From contig NW_004457702.1 in assembly GCF_000313135.1 (NCBI RefSeq), positions 1,046,001 through 1,110,000 on the forward strand: a stretch of DNA of 64,000 bases, given 5' to 3'. Positions 24,304-36,069 of this stretch are shown in pieces. Within the stretch, counting starts at the first letter, position 1, and each line of letters starts with the position of its first letter. Position numbers and translations under genes: made by a program. The stretch is from Acanthamoeba castellanii str. Neff (lineage: Eukaryota; Discosea; Longamoebia; Acanthamoebidae). The notes below the pieces were generated by a model. That model was not told the origin of the DNA. It saw only the letters and a program-made list of their open reading frames with translations, and searched no databases.

Positions 24304-25119
24304 TTAACCGATGGGCTTGATCTGTGTACGCGACGATGGAGTGCCGTGAGTCATCAACTCCAGCGGAGAATGCAGAAACGAGCAATGGGCAGAGCCAAGG
24401 CAGACAAAGACTGCGGTGGAGCGCCACGCAGTGCCAAAGAAACAAGGATATGCAACGAACCTTGAAGTTGAGAGAGATGAGAGAGAAGACAAAGCACTTG
24501 AGATCCTGGACAAGGTAGTAGAAAATCCTAAGACCCTCAGGGTCCTGGCTGCCCTGCACGTCGAGCAGCGATCCGATCTTTGAAGTCTGCACAGCGCCAA
24601 TCATGATTAGAACGTCATTCAGAAATTGTCGCAGTTCGGCAGTACCGTGAACGAGATGTGGTCATTGCCAATCACAATCTCAAGCTCCTGCTTGCCGACT
24701 CTGTCGGGCTGAGGCCAGTGCTTGTCATCTTCCCTGCTCATTCACATGCCACGCACGATCAGCAACTTGTTGTTTTGTTGCCAGTAAAATCTATCACATG
24801 AGGGGGGGGGGACGCACTTCAAGACTTCGCTGTCGATGATGATCCGCTTGAGCTCCTTCAGCACAGCGGGGCTGACGAAGGCTAATCAATTGGAATTGGT
24901 GGTGAGTGGCAGCTTCGAGATGAAGTGGAAGCTGCGGCAAATCCAATTTTCCTCCTCCTGCGTACCCTCCTTCCTGATCAGCGTTTCGTTCTTGTAGTGC
25001 GAATTGTTGGCGTATCTGAGCTTTCCATCAGGATTGAACTCAAACTCGAGGAACTCGTGGCCGAACTTGCCCTTGTGGCCCACATAGTAGCGCACATAGA
25101 AATCAGCATCCTCCGCCAT
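24304..25119 (-). CDS. mago: Mago nashi homolog (exon junction complex core)
   Basis: Five exons (25119-24966, 24881-24818, 24733-24646, 24586-24461, 24321-24304) give 149 residues, the usual Mago length. The sequence is highly conserved: [20 protein letters not shown] at the start, [15 protein letters not shown] in the middle and [20 protein letters not shown] near the end. Mago binds Y14 and is deposited upstream of splice junctions, where it acts in mRNA localisation and decay. The last exon is only 18 bases and encodes five residues plus the stop. That fits a genome this rich in introns. The next gene upstream is SFT2 on the same strand. Confidence 0.98.
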
Positions 25120-25266
25120 TGTTATGTGATTGATTGTGTTCGAACGATCAAAACCGCCCACTGAAAAAAGAAAATATTTTTCCTTCGCTGCCCGGTAATA
25201 TCCGGCGATTCGAACAAGACGCAACCAACTCGTGTCTGTACAAAGGCAAGGTGATGTATTGGAGAA

Positions 25267-26485
25267 CTAAACGCTGGTGATGCTGTCCGCACACGCGCCG
25301 CAGCACTTCTTCAACAGCGTCTGCGCGAAAGGCAGATAGCTCGCCACATACCTTGGAGATTACACGAGTTAGAGAGAGAACCGAGAGTCTGCTCCTCACA
25401 CAAGAGCATGAACTCGAGCTCAAGGGAGGGGTGTGCAACGTACCACACGATGGCGCAGATTTGGATGATGACGCAGATCAGCACGAGCAGGGCTGACTTG
25501 GTCTGGAGTGGAAACAGAGGAAGGGCGTCAGCATGTGCGACACAAAAAACCATCAATTGAGATCATACGTAGATGGCCACGAAGAGGGTCATGCCCAGTG
25601 CGCCGAGGTAGATGATGGTGGCGATTAGTCGAATGGGCTTGAACATCATCTTGAGCTGTCGCGTCGGACCGATCAAAAAGAAGGAGCTGGAGATGCAGCG
25701 ATCGGTCAGTCTCACGTGCAACCCACCTCTCTTGAAGCGATAGAATATACCTTCCCAAGAGGCAAAGGTTGCCGATGGTGTAGAACACGCCAAAGGCGGC
25801 GAAAAGCAAGATGTAGATGAACAGCACCGACTGTGGATTGCGTGATTAGCAACAAAACTGGTGCAGAAGCCCTGGCGATGTCGCGAGCCGGTGGTGCGTA
25901 CCAGGAAGAAGAAGAGAATCGACACGGCCAAACAGATGCCAAAGCCATACAACCGCTGTGGTTGCCAAAGACACGCAACAGAAGATAAGCACTACAACGC
26001 AACGCGATCTGGCCCAGCGACTGCCGTGTGTGTGTGGAAAGCTGAAGGAGCGTACGTTTTTGTAAGAGAGCGTGGTGGCTTCGTTGAACTCGTCCATAAG
26101 CGTGGGTTCGCGTCGCGGACCCAACCCCACCATCCCCATCACCGAGTCTAGCTTGCTGCAAATCAAATAAAACATCAATAAATCATAAAAAAACATCACA
26201 AATAATCATCTGTACGCACCTGGCAGGCGGGGGCGGAGGGGGTGGGGCCAGGCCGATCGTGCGGCGGAAGGAGGAGAGAAGGCCCTCTTCATCGGCAGGA
26301 GGGGGTGGCGGTGGCGGTGGGGGCGCGCCACCGAACCAGCTCATGAGCCCTCCGCCAGAGTCTGCTGCACGAGTGCTCCCGCTGATGGTGCTGGTTGTGC
26401 CAAAGGATCGCGAGGAGCTGCTGGTGGCTGAGACAGGCGCTGATTTGCTACCACCACCGCCCAGGCCCGACCAAAACGAAGACAT
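25267..26485 (-). CDS. SFT2: SFT2-like vesicle transport membrane protein
   Basis: Seven exons (26485-26220, 26155-26056, 25955-25902, 25830-25751, 25686-25569, 25502-25444, 25351-25267) give 253 residues. The C-terminal half has four membrane segments in the SFT2/Got1 pattern, with the signature FFLIGPTRQLKMMFKP between helices two and three. SFT2 acts in retrograde traffic to the Golgi. The N-terminal half is longer than usual: a Gly/Ser-rich stretch and two polyproline runs of eight and seven prolines, which could bind WW or SH3 domains. The last residues include a CCGAC motif that could be palmitoylated. Both features are inferences from composition. Confidence 0.9.
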
Positions 26486-26785
26486 GATTTTTTGGATGTG
26501 CGCAAAGATGGAAGGATGTAGCGGGCGATCTTGGAGAGTGCGCGAAGAAGGGAGAGACGTGGCTGTCGCGATCGATAGAAGTATTGTTCGCTTGTTCCCT
26601 GCTGCGGGTTTTCCGGTCTCTTTTCCTTCCGACTTTCGTGATCCGCAGTCCTTGAAGACGGAGGGACCACCACTCGATGATGAAGGTTAGCGAAGACTGT
26701 TCAGACCGAAGCGATCGGCCTCACCTCCCTGGTGGAGGTGAGAATGTACACTCATAGCGGACACAAAAATAAATAAATTATAACA

Positions 26786-28210
26786 TCAACTTTGGTCGCC
26801 AGTGGGCCGGAGGAGAAGGGAGACGAGGTGGTCCATCATCTCTTGATGCTGGGTCGATCGGTCGTTCATGAGGTGCAAGATGAAATCCGAATGGCCCACG
26901 CCCTCCACCAGGTGCAACTCGACATCGTGTCCGCCCTTCTTGAGCGCCTCGGCAAACTTCACGCTCGAGCTGCTCGGCACCGTACCGTCAACAGTGCCTG
27001 ACCACGCTCACGAAGCAGAGCGTCAGCACCACAGGCTCGACCCCGCGTGGGTATGTGGGCAAGAAGTGGTGGGAGGCCTCGCACCATGGAGGAGATAGGT
27101 CGGCGGCAGTGCGCCGGGTTGCAGCTCCGCCTCGTTGAGCAGAGCCGTGGGCGAGTGATGGTCAAAGTTGGGAATGCCCCCCATTGCGGGCTTCATGGCC
27201 GACAGGTTCTCAACGCCGCGGCTCGATTCGTGCACATAGTGGTCGGCGATGTGGTAGGGGCCGCCGATGCCCACGAACCTACACCACACCATGCTAGTCA
27301 GTACGGTCTTCTCCATGTCGCACACCGCACACATAGCACGGCACACAGCACACCCGAGAGAGAGAGAGAGAGATGACTTACGCTTGTATGGTGATGTCGG
27401 ACAGCAGGTGGGTGTCGTCTAAGAACGAGCGGTAGTGTTCGCCAAGGCCGATCTCTTCGCCGTGTTGCTTGAGCAGGGCCAGTCGCGCCATGTACAGCGC
27501 CAACAGATGCGCCCCAGCGCTGTGGCCGACCACATACACACGCCTCTGTCACACCCCGTTCGTTAGGGAATGCAGCGACCCGGTTCACGCACAACATGAA
27601 CACGACACACGACATCGCCGCACGACACAACACACTCACCACTAACATTCATACCGACACGCCACACACGCCACACACACACACACACACCACACACGAG
27701 TCGCGCATTTAAGAGTGGGTGCAGAGGTACGAGGTCGGCGCCAAAGGAGTGCGCATTGCGTTCGATGAACTTGAAGAGGAGTGCGAGGTCGCGCACCATC
27801 TGCTGGACCTGACCCGCGGGGTGGAGGGTGTAGTTGGCCACGGCCACCGCCAGGCCTCGCGCCTGCAGCGCCCGGGCCAGCGTGCCATACTGGTGCTTCC
27901 CGCCCGAAGACCACGCCCCGCCGTGGATGAAGACGACCATCGGTGCGAGCACGGCACACTCTTGGGCGACATCTGGAATGGCATTGAGGTCCTGCTTTGT
28001 GGTGGGCTGGGTGTACACATCAACCCTGTTTCGTGGCAGGGGTCCGTAGGCAAGATCGAGGCTGGCATCTTTGGCGCGATTATGAGAGATGAAGTAGCCG
28101 TGGTACATGCGCAGCCCAAATGGCGCGATTTTGACGTAGAACCACAGCATCTCCACCAGCACTCGCAAAATCTTCCACCATCTCGTTGCCGTGTCCGCGA
28201 GGGACCACAT
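26786..28210 (-). CDS. Alpha/beta hydrolase, isoprenylcysteine methylesterase-like
   Basis: Four exons (28210-27731, 27545-27382, 27278-27085, 26997-26786) give 349 residues. The oxyanion loop HGGAWSSG, the nucleophile elbow VVGHSAGAH, an acidic residue in TVDGTVPSSSS and the histidine in EGVGHSDF form a complete catalytic set of the HGG esterase type. The N-terminus has an amphipathic membrane-associated region (residues about 10-40). The closest match I recognise is the plant ICME group, which removes the methyl ester from prenylated cysteines. A kynurenine formamidase or lipase is also possible. A 5' untranslated intron between 28211 and about 28310 is likely. The start chosen is the first ATG after that acceptor. 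Confidence 0.85.
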
Positions 28211-28348
28211 CACCGCCCTGCGTTCGCAGCACTGGACCAATAAAATTGATCGAAAAGAAAAAAACAAATAATATAAGGCCAATGAGTATTTTATTGTCCT
28301 TCACCGTGACGTAGACCCCACCGCGCAATGCATCTCCCCCTGAGCAGG

Positions 28349-31300
28349 CTAGAGGGCCTTTTTGGCTTCGTTGAGCCAGTCGACATTGGCCAGCGCACGG
28401 TCAGCTGCGGTCTCGCGACGCAACCACCGGCGCGACTTGTCCGCCATCATAGCCCAGTCGTCGGCGATGGCGCCCAGCCGGCTCTCCAGGAAGGCCAGCG
28501 CCAGCGCCGTGGCCCACACCTGCTGCTGCTTGCCTTCGCTCGCTTCGCCCGAGCAGATGCGGCGCAGCTTCGCGTGCAGCTCGCTCAAGGAGACGCCGAT
28601 GAGTTGAGCCAGCTTGTCGTTGAGCTCGAACGATCCGTTGGCGCGTTGAAGTACCACCAGCCGGGCCAGCTGGCCGTGGCCGTTCTTCTCGCCTTGGGCG
28701 CCCGCCAGCGCCCGGTCGATCTGCATCTCATCGAAGTTCTCTCCTTCGTCTTCGTCAATGGAGGCACTCTGGCGCGCGCGCCCGCGCTTACGCTTGACGC
28801 CAACCTCGCGCGTTGGACTGCGCGAGCGCGATCGTTCTCTGTCGCGGTGGTCTGTCCGGTCGGCTTCGTCGAATCGGAATCCCTGGCCCCCGTAGCCTGA
28901 ACCACCGTAGGCAGCAGCTCCGCCGAAGCCACCGCGACCGCCACTTCCTAGACCTCCTCCCCTCCCGCCACGACTGCCGCCACGACTACCTCCGCGCCCT
29001 CCACGCCCGCCTCCTCTTCCGCCTCCTCCAAACGCGGCCCCGAACAGCGCTCCGCTAACTGTGAGCGCAGTAAAGTAAGTAAACCTGGTTAGACAAGACT
29101 GCTTGCAGGTGGAGACGCGGTGATGATGGCGATGGAATTGTACCGTTGTAGCTGGGAACCACCCGCCTCTGCATGGTGCCCTGTGTGGCTTCGTCGCGTT
29201 CGTCCCTGGCCACGAACGACGTGTGTGCGGTGGCCAGTTGATATCTGCCCAATCATTCATCCAAGAGCATAGTCAGTCAGTGCTCTGTCAAACCAGGGCA
29301 AGTAGGAGAATGGCTGTGAGGGGGGGGGCGTATTGCTGCGTACTTGACGCCGAGGGCTTCGATCTCGGCCTTGAACTTGTCCTTCTCGGTACGGAATGCG
29401 TCGGCCTCCTTTTGGGCGAGCTCGCTGATCCGGTGCTTGGCCGCCAGCGTGCGCACGACCGACGTCGAAGCCGTCGCGGCTGCGGCCGGCGGGAATTCCA
29501 GCGTCTCCCTCTCCCTCGTCGCCGGCGAGGTGTAGGACACCTGCACGGGCTCCTCCGCACCTGAGCCACATGAGTCGAGAAATAATGAGCTGATGGTCCT
29601 GCATGGTGAGCACATGAGGGAGCTAATGGGGAGTGGTACCCTGCGGCAAGGCGGCGTCGGGCTTGACGAGACCGAAGAGGCACAGGCGGGTGCCGTCGAA
29701 CAGGGGTGGCGGGGTCTCCGGAGCCTGGGCGAGCACGGGACCCCAGCCGGCGCCCCAGTCGACGGTCACGTCATCGACGGAAGGCTGCATCGCCAGCCTG
29801 AGCTGGCGCACCACCTTGGATTCGAGGCGCTCGCCCGGCACCACAAACTCTGATGAGAGACGAAAAAAGGGTTGAGTCAAGGTGAAGCTGTTGAAACTCG
29901 ATCGAGCTGTTCTTGATGATGCACGTACCGGCAGTTCCGCGGCCAGCTGCAGCCATGCCGAGCACGAGCTCGCGCGATACGGCAGCGCCGATGCCCAGAG
30001 CGAACACGCGCAATTGCACCGTGGGCGGCAACGAGATGGGTTTGCGCCCTTCCTCCGGTGTACGAGCTCGGCAGCGGTGGTCACGAGCGCTGCCGCAATC
30101 ACTGTGGTGGGAACATAGAAAGAGAAGGTGAGCTCGTCGTACCACAGATGGGCCAGTAGCGGGTCGTCTTACCAGAAGAAGCCACCGTAGCGCGGCTCTA
30201 GGTCGTGATCCTTGTGGCACACCTCCTTGCACACCACGCAGCAGCCAGACATCGGGTCGCTGCTACACGCCGGAGAGGAGTAGAGATGAAAACGTGAGCT
30301 TGTTGAGCTTCGGGGGTGATAAGGGAGAGCAGGTGCGCACCTGTAACAGGTCTTACAGTGATACCAGAACTGGTCCGCAAAGTGCCGGGCTCCTTGATAT
30401 GTGCACACGCCTCTCTCAACGGCGCTCATGACCTCGTCCGACATCTTCCGGCCTGTATGTTTCCATCATCCGCCACATACAAGCCCACGATATATATCAA
30501 TCGTCCAATAAGAGTCAACAAATAAAAAACCATGGTGATCGTGATTGGAGAAGCGAGCAGCGTACCAGTTCGTTCACGAATGGTGCGAAGCACGGCCTCG
30601 GTGTTGGACACCTCGCCGTCGGTCAGCACGAAGATCTGGCGCGAGTAGGAGGGGTCGGAGTGGTCTTCGAGAATCTCCGTGATGGGCGCAAGTAGCTCCG
30701 TGCCGCCCATGTTTGCGTTCATCCGAGGCACCGCGTCGCTGGCCTCCTGCAGGCTGCGGTCATCGTAGGCCCTCGATTGCCTGAAGAGGAACTCGTACTT
30801 GGAGCCGAATCCCACAACTGGTTGTGGTCGTCGTACAAAGTTCAGTTGTTAGTTGATGAGCTAAGTGATGTTTTTGAATGAATGAAGATTGGATTAGGTG
30901 TCACCGTACTGTTGAATTTGCAGCCCTCGGGCAGACTGCGCAGGAAGAGCTGCAGCGCGTTCTTGGCGTCGTTCATGCTCGAACCCGCCATGCTGCCAGA
31001 GCGATCCACTACGCCACGAAAAAGAGAAAAAGAATGAAAACGATAAGAAATAGGCCGCTCTATGAGAGAATGAAGGTGCGGAAGACGTACGAAGGAAGAT
31101 GAACTCGCGCTTCTGCTCCACCTCGATGAACTTGGGGTAGAGCGAGAGCATCACGGCCTGCCGCTCGCTGTCGACCCAGAGGCCCGGCTGGTGGGCGTCC
31201 TTCTGCTGGATCATCAGCACGAAGTCGCGGTCCAGCGCGGTCTCCTGCGTGGCCAGCGTCACGCGCCCCTTCGTGGGCGTATCGCCGTTCAGCTGGAACC

Positions 31301-32306
31301 TGATCGGGTGCGACGGAGACTCAACGCTGCATCGACACCACACGCACTCGGAACTGGTTGAGCGAAATAAAAGGCTGGGAGGGCGAAAGTGTAGATCGCA
31401 AACATACCTGAGAACGGGCGACGGCATCTCGATGGCGATGTCCAACTCGAGGCCGTAGGGCTTGGACGATGACGAAGAAGAAGAGGTCGACGACATGGTG
31501 GTGACTTCCTTGAGTGCCTCGCGCTCGCTGGCCGTGGTGCCTTGGCCCTGGTAGCGCGGGGCGATGGTGGTGGGCAGCGTGAACCGCACCATCTCGCCCT
31601 CGAGCGGTAGCTCGGCCACGTACGTGATCTGTTTGTCGGCCGAGATATATGTACATCTTAGTCAAACATTACATTGTAACACAGAATGACAACCAGTCAA
31701 CTTGAAGGAGTTCATACGTAAATAGTGCATTCCTTGCCCGGCGGCAGGTTGCCCACGTTCATCTGGAATATCTCTTCTTTCTCTGCGCCCGCGACCGACA
31801 GTCAGCGACATGTTGTGGGGTACATGCACTCACTACACGACACTCAAGAAGATACTAAACTACACTACACTACACTAAAAGGGCACTACACCACCGAGGG
31901 AGAACTCACTTTGTTCAAGGAGGTAGGCGCCACTGCCTTCGGCGATGGCATCGCCGTAGGCGTCGCGCGCCTGGGCGTGGGGCAGCACGCTGCCTACCAC
32001 CCGCTTGCCATCGAGCTCGACTTCGAACCGACACACGGCCGCGCGCGAGTCCAGCGGGAACGTGTAGCCGACCTCGAGCGGCACCTCTTCGTCGTTCCTG
32101 TAGCGCTGAACGAGGGTCACCTCGCACGCTACGTCCGTGATGGTGGCCGACGCCTTCACGCCCACCAGCGGGATGTTGGTGTGCGGCTCCTCTTCTTCAC
32201 GGTACTGGAGGGCCTGCGCCCGCCCAGTGCTTCGTGCTACGTGGCCGCAGCGACACCGGAGGCCAAACGCGGGCCGGACAAGTCTGGGGCGTTTTGCAAC
32301 CTGCAT
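28349..32306 (-). CDS. VIT and vWA domain protein with an inserted UBR-type zinc finger
   Basis: Thirteen exons (32306-31910, 31782-31718, 31628-31408, 31326-31091, 31008-30910, 30817-30566, 30452-30341, 30262-30173, 30101-29929, 29849-29640, 29560-29344, 29244-29144, 29058-28349) add up to 960 codons in phase. Residues about 40-160 are a VIT domain (RNDEEVPLEVGYTFPLDSRA). A vWA domain follows with the MIDAS motif DRSGSMAGSS and the strand FVLTDGEVS. Between that strand and the next vWA strand (LRVFALGIG) lies a UBR box: CTYQG, WYHCKTC, GCCVVCKEVCHKDHD and FFCDCG. The C-terminal end has a Gly/Arg-rich and RS-rich stretch, then a helical domain as in VWA5A proteins. UBR boxes read N-degrons or act as zinc modules. 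Confidence 0.9.
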
Positions 32307-32687
32307 TGCAGCTTGTTGGGTGCTGTTGTACTTTGTTGTTGTGGTATGTGCTGGTGGTTGCTGTTCGCACTCGACCTCTCTGTTCGACCTCTCTTTCACG
32401 TTTGGTGAAGCGACGGGTTGGTGGTATGGTTGGCGCTGCACTCAAAAATTTTGGGCAGCTGCGACTGCTGGCCGTTTGTTTGTGCGTTGTGGTGTTGTTG
32501 TGGGTCTCTGCGGCTTTGACTGGGTGGTTGCTTCGTCCACAGTTGACTCCCCTTTTTATTGCTTCGGCTGGCGCAGAAATGTTCAGGAAAAAGGGTGGCC
32601 CGCTGAAGTGAAAAAAGAAAATACACTGTCGACGATAATTCATAAAAGAGTCAACGGGAAGCTGCAACACCGGAGAAAGCCGGCTCA
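32307..32687. other. Upstream region of the VIT-vWA-UBR gene, no separate gene seen
   Basis: The region holds the promoter of the gene to its left and the 3' end of the RING gene to its right (same strand). It is rich in GTT/GTG on the plus strand. A plus-strand frame with hydrophobic stretches (32234-32611) overlaps the first exon of the neighbour antisense and is rejected. Confidence 0.45.
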
Positions 32688-35010
32688 TCAAGCCCGATAC
32701 GTGCGCACGACTCGGGCGATGGGCTTGGCACAAACGGGGCAGTCCTTCTTCGACTTCTGCACCTTCTGCGAGCACGGCGTGCACAGAATGTTGTGGCCAC
32801 ACCACAACAACACCTGGCCACACAACGATCGACCACGTGTGAGAATGAAAGTAACACAAGCCCGCTTCTCTCTTTCTGCACGAAGTTGAGGTACCGTTTC
32901 GATCTTCTTGTCCATGCAGATGCGACACCAGGTGTCCTCCTCGAGGACGGAGATCTTGTCGTCCTTGGCCAGCAGCTCCCGATCCTTCTCGGCGAGCCTG
33001 GCCTCGAGCTGCTGGATCTGCGCCAGCAGCTGATCCACCTCGCCGCCCGTTGCCGACGACGTGGCCTTGGCGGAAGTCGTCTGGACCACAACCGTCATCT
33101 GCGACGTGTTGGTCTTGATGGCGACCGAGGCGGATGCGGACACTGTCGTCGACCGGGCCACATCAGTGGGCTGGGCGAGCGGGTGCGTGAGGGCCAGGGT
33201 CGTCGTGGAGGAGGGCTTGGTGCTGGTGCTGGTGGGGAAGATGTCCTCTTCATCATCGCCCTCGTCGTCGGGGAAGAGCGACGCGATCATGCCCTGCCAT
33301 TGGTTCTGCTCCTGCTCGTCATCGTCTTCAGCTTCCAGGTCGGCCCACGAGACCTTGCGCCCACTGTGGCTGTGGCTGTGGCTGGTCGAGCTGCTGACCT
33401 CCTTGCCCTTGGGCACGTAGTCGTCTTCGTCGTCGTCATCACCAAAGCCGAACAGGTCGGTCAGGCCGCCCTCGGCCTTCTCCTCTTTCTCCGACGACGA
33501 CGACGTGGTGTGGCTGGGCCACGCGGTGGACTCCTCGGCATCGAACAGCGAGAGGTCATCGTCATCGTCATCGTCATCGCCGAAGAGGGAGGGTCCAGCC
33601 GGCCGGCGCGGTGGTGGCGCGTAGCTCCGCTGCCCTCGGACGATCTTGCGCTCGACCTGCACCGGCAGCGCGAGCGCGGCGGTCTGCCGTTTTCGCTCGT
33701 TCTCCTGCCGTCGCCTCTCCCGCTGGCTTTGCTGACTTGCGCCGCCCGTCGCCGCTTCGATCAGCACCGAAATCAGCTCCGGGTTGTCGTTGCGTAGCGC
33801 GTACTCTGCAGGGCGTTGAAAGCGAGTGGGGTAGGAGTTAAGCGTCGGGCGTAGGAAGCCGAACCACTCGTCAGTCGGTCGGGGCAGTGACGTACCCAGA
33901 GCCGTGTTACCCTCGTTGTCCTGCAGCTGCATGTTGGCGCCATTTTCGATCAACGTCAACGCAACGCTGGTCTTGTCTGTTTGCGAAAAAATGTACATCA
34001 AAGCGGGTTAACGCGTCAGCGCATGGTGAGACTCACACCGTCACTGGCAAGCTCGTACCCGAGAGCACGGCGATGTGGAGGGGCGAGTAGCCGGCAGCCT
34101 GCTTCTGGTCAACATCGGCGCCCTTTCCGAGGAGGTAGTTCACGATGTGCGTGTGCCCGTTCTGCGCTGCCAGATGCAGCGGTGTGTACCCGAAGTCGTC
34201 CTCCTGTGTTCAGCCACACGGCACACACACGATCGCCCACGCACGACGATAAGGGTGAGATCACTGATCGGGCCTGCTTTACAGGCAAGTTGACTGGACT
34301 TGGGGCGCACAAGGTACCTGAAATAGGGCCGTCGGGTTGCTGTCGACGACAGCGCTCACGCTGGCGAGGCCGCCCGATCGCACAGCGGCGAAGAAGGTGG
34401 AGGCGTTGAACGTCGTCGACGTCGACGCCGGCGAGGAGGTGGCCCCTCGGTCCCGCCGTGCGCGCAGCCACGTCGTCGACGCGTCGCTCGTCGTGCCGCC
34501 CTGATCCGCATTTTTTGTTGTGCTGTAGCTGCTCCATGCAGGCGGCCACGTCGGACGTGCAGTCTGACTGAATGGCGCGACACGGCGATCGATGTGCGAG
34601 AGTGGTGGTGAGGGTTTCATCAAACATTTGAAGGAAGGGCATGTCGTGAGGGAGAGGCACTCTCACCTGGCCAGATGGGTGGCCAACTCCACAATGCGGG
34701 AGTCATTCCGGTACCTGCACGCGCATGAAGTGCAATGCATGAAGACTTTAATCAGGTTTTTTTTATATGAAAGTACATTTCTTATTTTTTTTGCATTTAT
34801 GGCGAATTATTCACGTTATTGATTATAAAAGGGAAGAAGGGCGACGTACTTGGCGTAGGCGGCGGGGTTGGACCTGAGCTCGCCGACGATACGGCAAACG
34901 TCAGCCTGGCCCATGTACTTGGCGGTGGCTGGGTTCTGCATCAGGAGGGAGTAGATCTGTTCCTGCTGAAACAGCTGCCCCTTCCGCATTTCTGGATTGT
35001 CGGTGGCCAT
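32688..35010 (-). CDS. Ankyrin-repeat RING finger protein with an STI1-like N-terminus
   Basis: A minus-strand gene of eight or more exons, with the ATG at 35008-35010 and a TGA at 32688-32690. The N-terminus has an STI1/chaperonin-binding-like helix pair (LLMQNPATAKYMGQADVCRI). Three ankyrin repeats follow (FGYTPLHLAAQNGHTHIVNY, then AAGYSPLHIAVLSG, then a third). A long acidic low-complexity linker has runs of eight Asp and many Ser/Thr. A coiled coil leads into a C-terminal RING: CRICMD, LLWCGHNILCTPC and CPVC. The likely role is an E3 ubiquitin ligase that recruits substrates or chaperones by its ankyrin and STI1 parts. The exact splice phases around 34500-34700 were checked; the ligase activity is inferred. 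Confidence 0.85.
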
Positions 35011-35273
35011 GACTTCTTTCTTCTTCGCTCTTCTTCTTTGCCCCAGCAGACGCGTCAATCAAAATCATTCAAGTTTTGGTCAAAAAAAAAGAGAGCAAAA
35101 CGTACCAGGAGGGACACCAATCCACGCCAGGTGATACAAGATGTGCGGTTGCGTTGGGTTGTGTGCGAACGAAAAAGAAAGCACCGCTTCAATTTCACGT
35201 AATTGGAAATACGAATAAAATGGGATATTTATTTTGGCGCGAACGAGCAAATCGCAGGGATGACAATGCCAGC

Positions 35274-35357
35274 ATGGGCTGCACCCGCAGCTGTGGGTGC
35301 AGCCATGAGATCTGTGGTTGCTGCTGCAAAGGACAGCGACGATGCAGCGCCTGTTGA
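35274..35357 (+). CDS. Candidate metallothionein-like cysteine-rich micro-ORF
   Basis: ATG to TGA encodes 27 residues, nine of them cysteine, with CxC, CxCCC and C-x-x-C spacing (for example CGCSHEICGCCCKGQRRC). No aromatic residues are present. This is the composition of a metallothionein or copper thiolate peptide, which binds metals in the cytosol. Against it: the frame is very short, it overlaps another open frame that starts at 35263 and reads as Ala-rich protein, and a hairpin lies in its first half. No splice sites are needed. It is a candidate only. Confidence 0.35.
   Translation: MGCTRSCGCSHEICGCCCKGQRRCSAC
35277..35304. repeat. Perfect ten-base inverted repeat (hairpin)
   Basis: Arms at 35277-35286 and 35295-35304 are perfect complements around an eight-base loop. 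The stem is GC-rich and overlaps the start of the micro-ORF. It could be an RNA structural element. Confidence 0.8.
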
Positions 35358-36069
35358 GAACGAAAAAATGAGGTTAGCGGAAGAGCAAGGGAGGAGAGTG
35401 CGGAGTGATTAATTTGAGTGTGTTCAGAAAGACTAATCGAAGCTCCACTGGCCTTCTCAATTGAAGACCGTCAGGCTATTTATGTATCCTCATGTTGTGG
35501 CCTAGAGTCAGGCGAAGGGAAGATGAGTTGGTACCTTGGCGGCCATCGTCTGTCGCAAATCGCGTTCGGCCTACACGCCTAAATCGCGATTTCATTGACC
35601 TGCAGCAAGGAGTAAAAGCCCGCACGGCGGACTTGAGTTGATCGCCTTCACTCAATGCCATAAGCATTCGAGAACACCAGGTGCATGTTGTGGCCTTGCG
35701 TGCTTGTCTTGTTCTCGCGGATGACGATAATCGGATAGCCCAGACAAAGACATAAAGAAAAGATAAATAAAAAACACCGGAAACTCCGCCACTGTTCCTT
35801 AGCTGCAGACGTCTCTTCTCTCAGCTTCTTGTTGGCGCCTGCTGGAGCTGCGGAGCAGTGTCTTCACCTGCGCGTGGACCCACGACGCCAGAGTGGTCGA
35901 GTTACGAAGTGGGAACTGGTCGGTCCACATTTCCCCTACTCTTCGCTCCCTTCTCCAAGACTCGGTGCCGGCTTTGGGCAAATGGTGCCCAAAGGCGCCC
36001 GGCGCTCCCGCACAAAGAGCAGATTCTGATCAAGAACCAAAAGAAGCAGAAGAAGAAGCATCAACGAAC

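Larger units (their letters stand above)
35011..36069. other. About 1 kb intergenic region with a cysteine-rich micro-ORF
   Basis: Apart from the micro-ORF at 35274 and its hairpin, no gene was seen. Frames at 35476-35667 (minus) and 35829-36029 (plus) have no motif. The last 150 bases probably belong to the 5' leader of the small gene at 36070. Confidence 0.45.

Noticed and set aside
32234..32611. Plus-strand ORF with hydrophobic helices
   Set aside because: Overlaps the VIT exon antisense, has no splice support and is GTT/GTG simple sequence.
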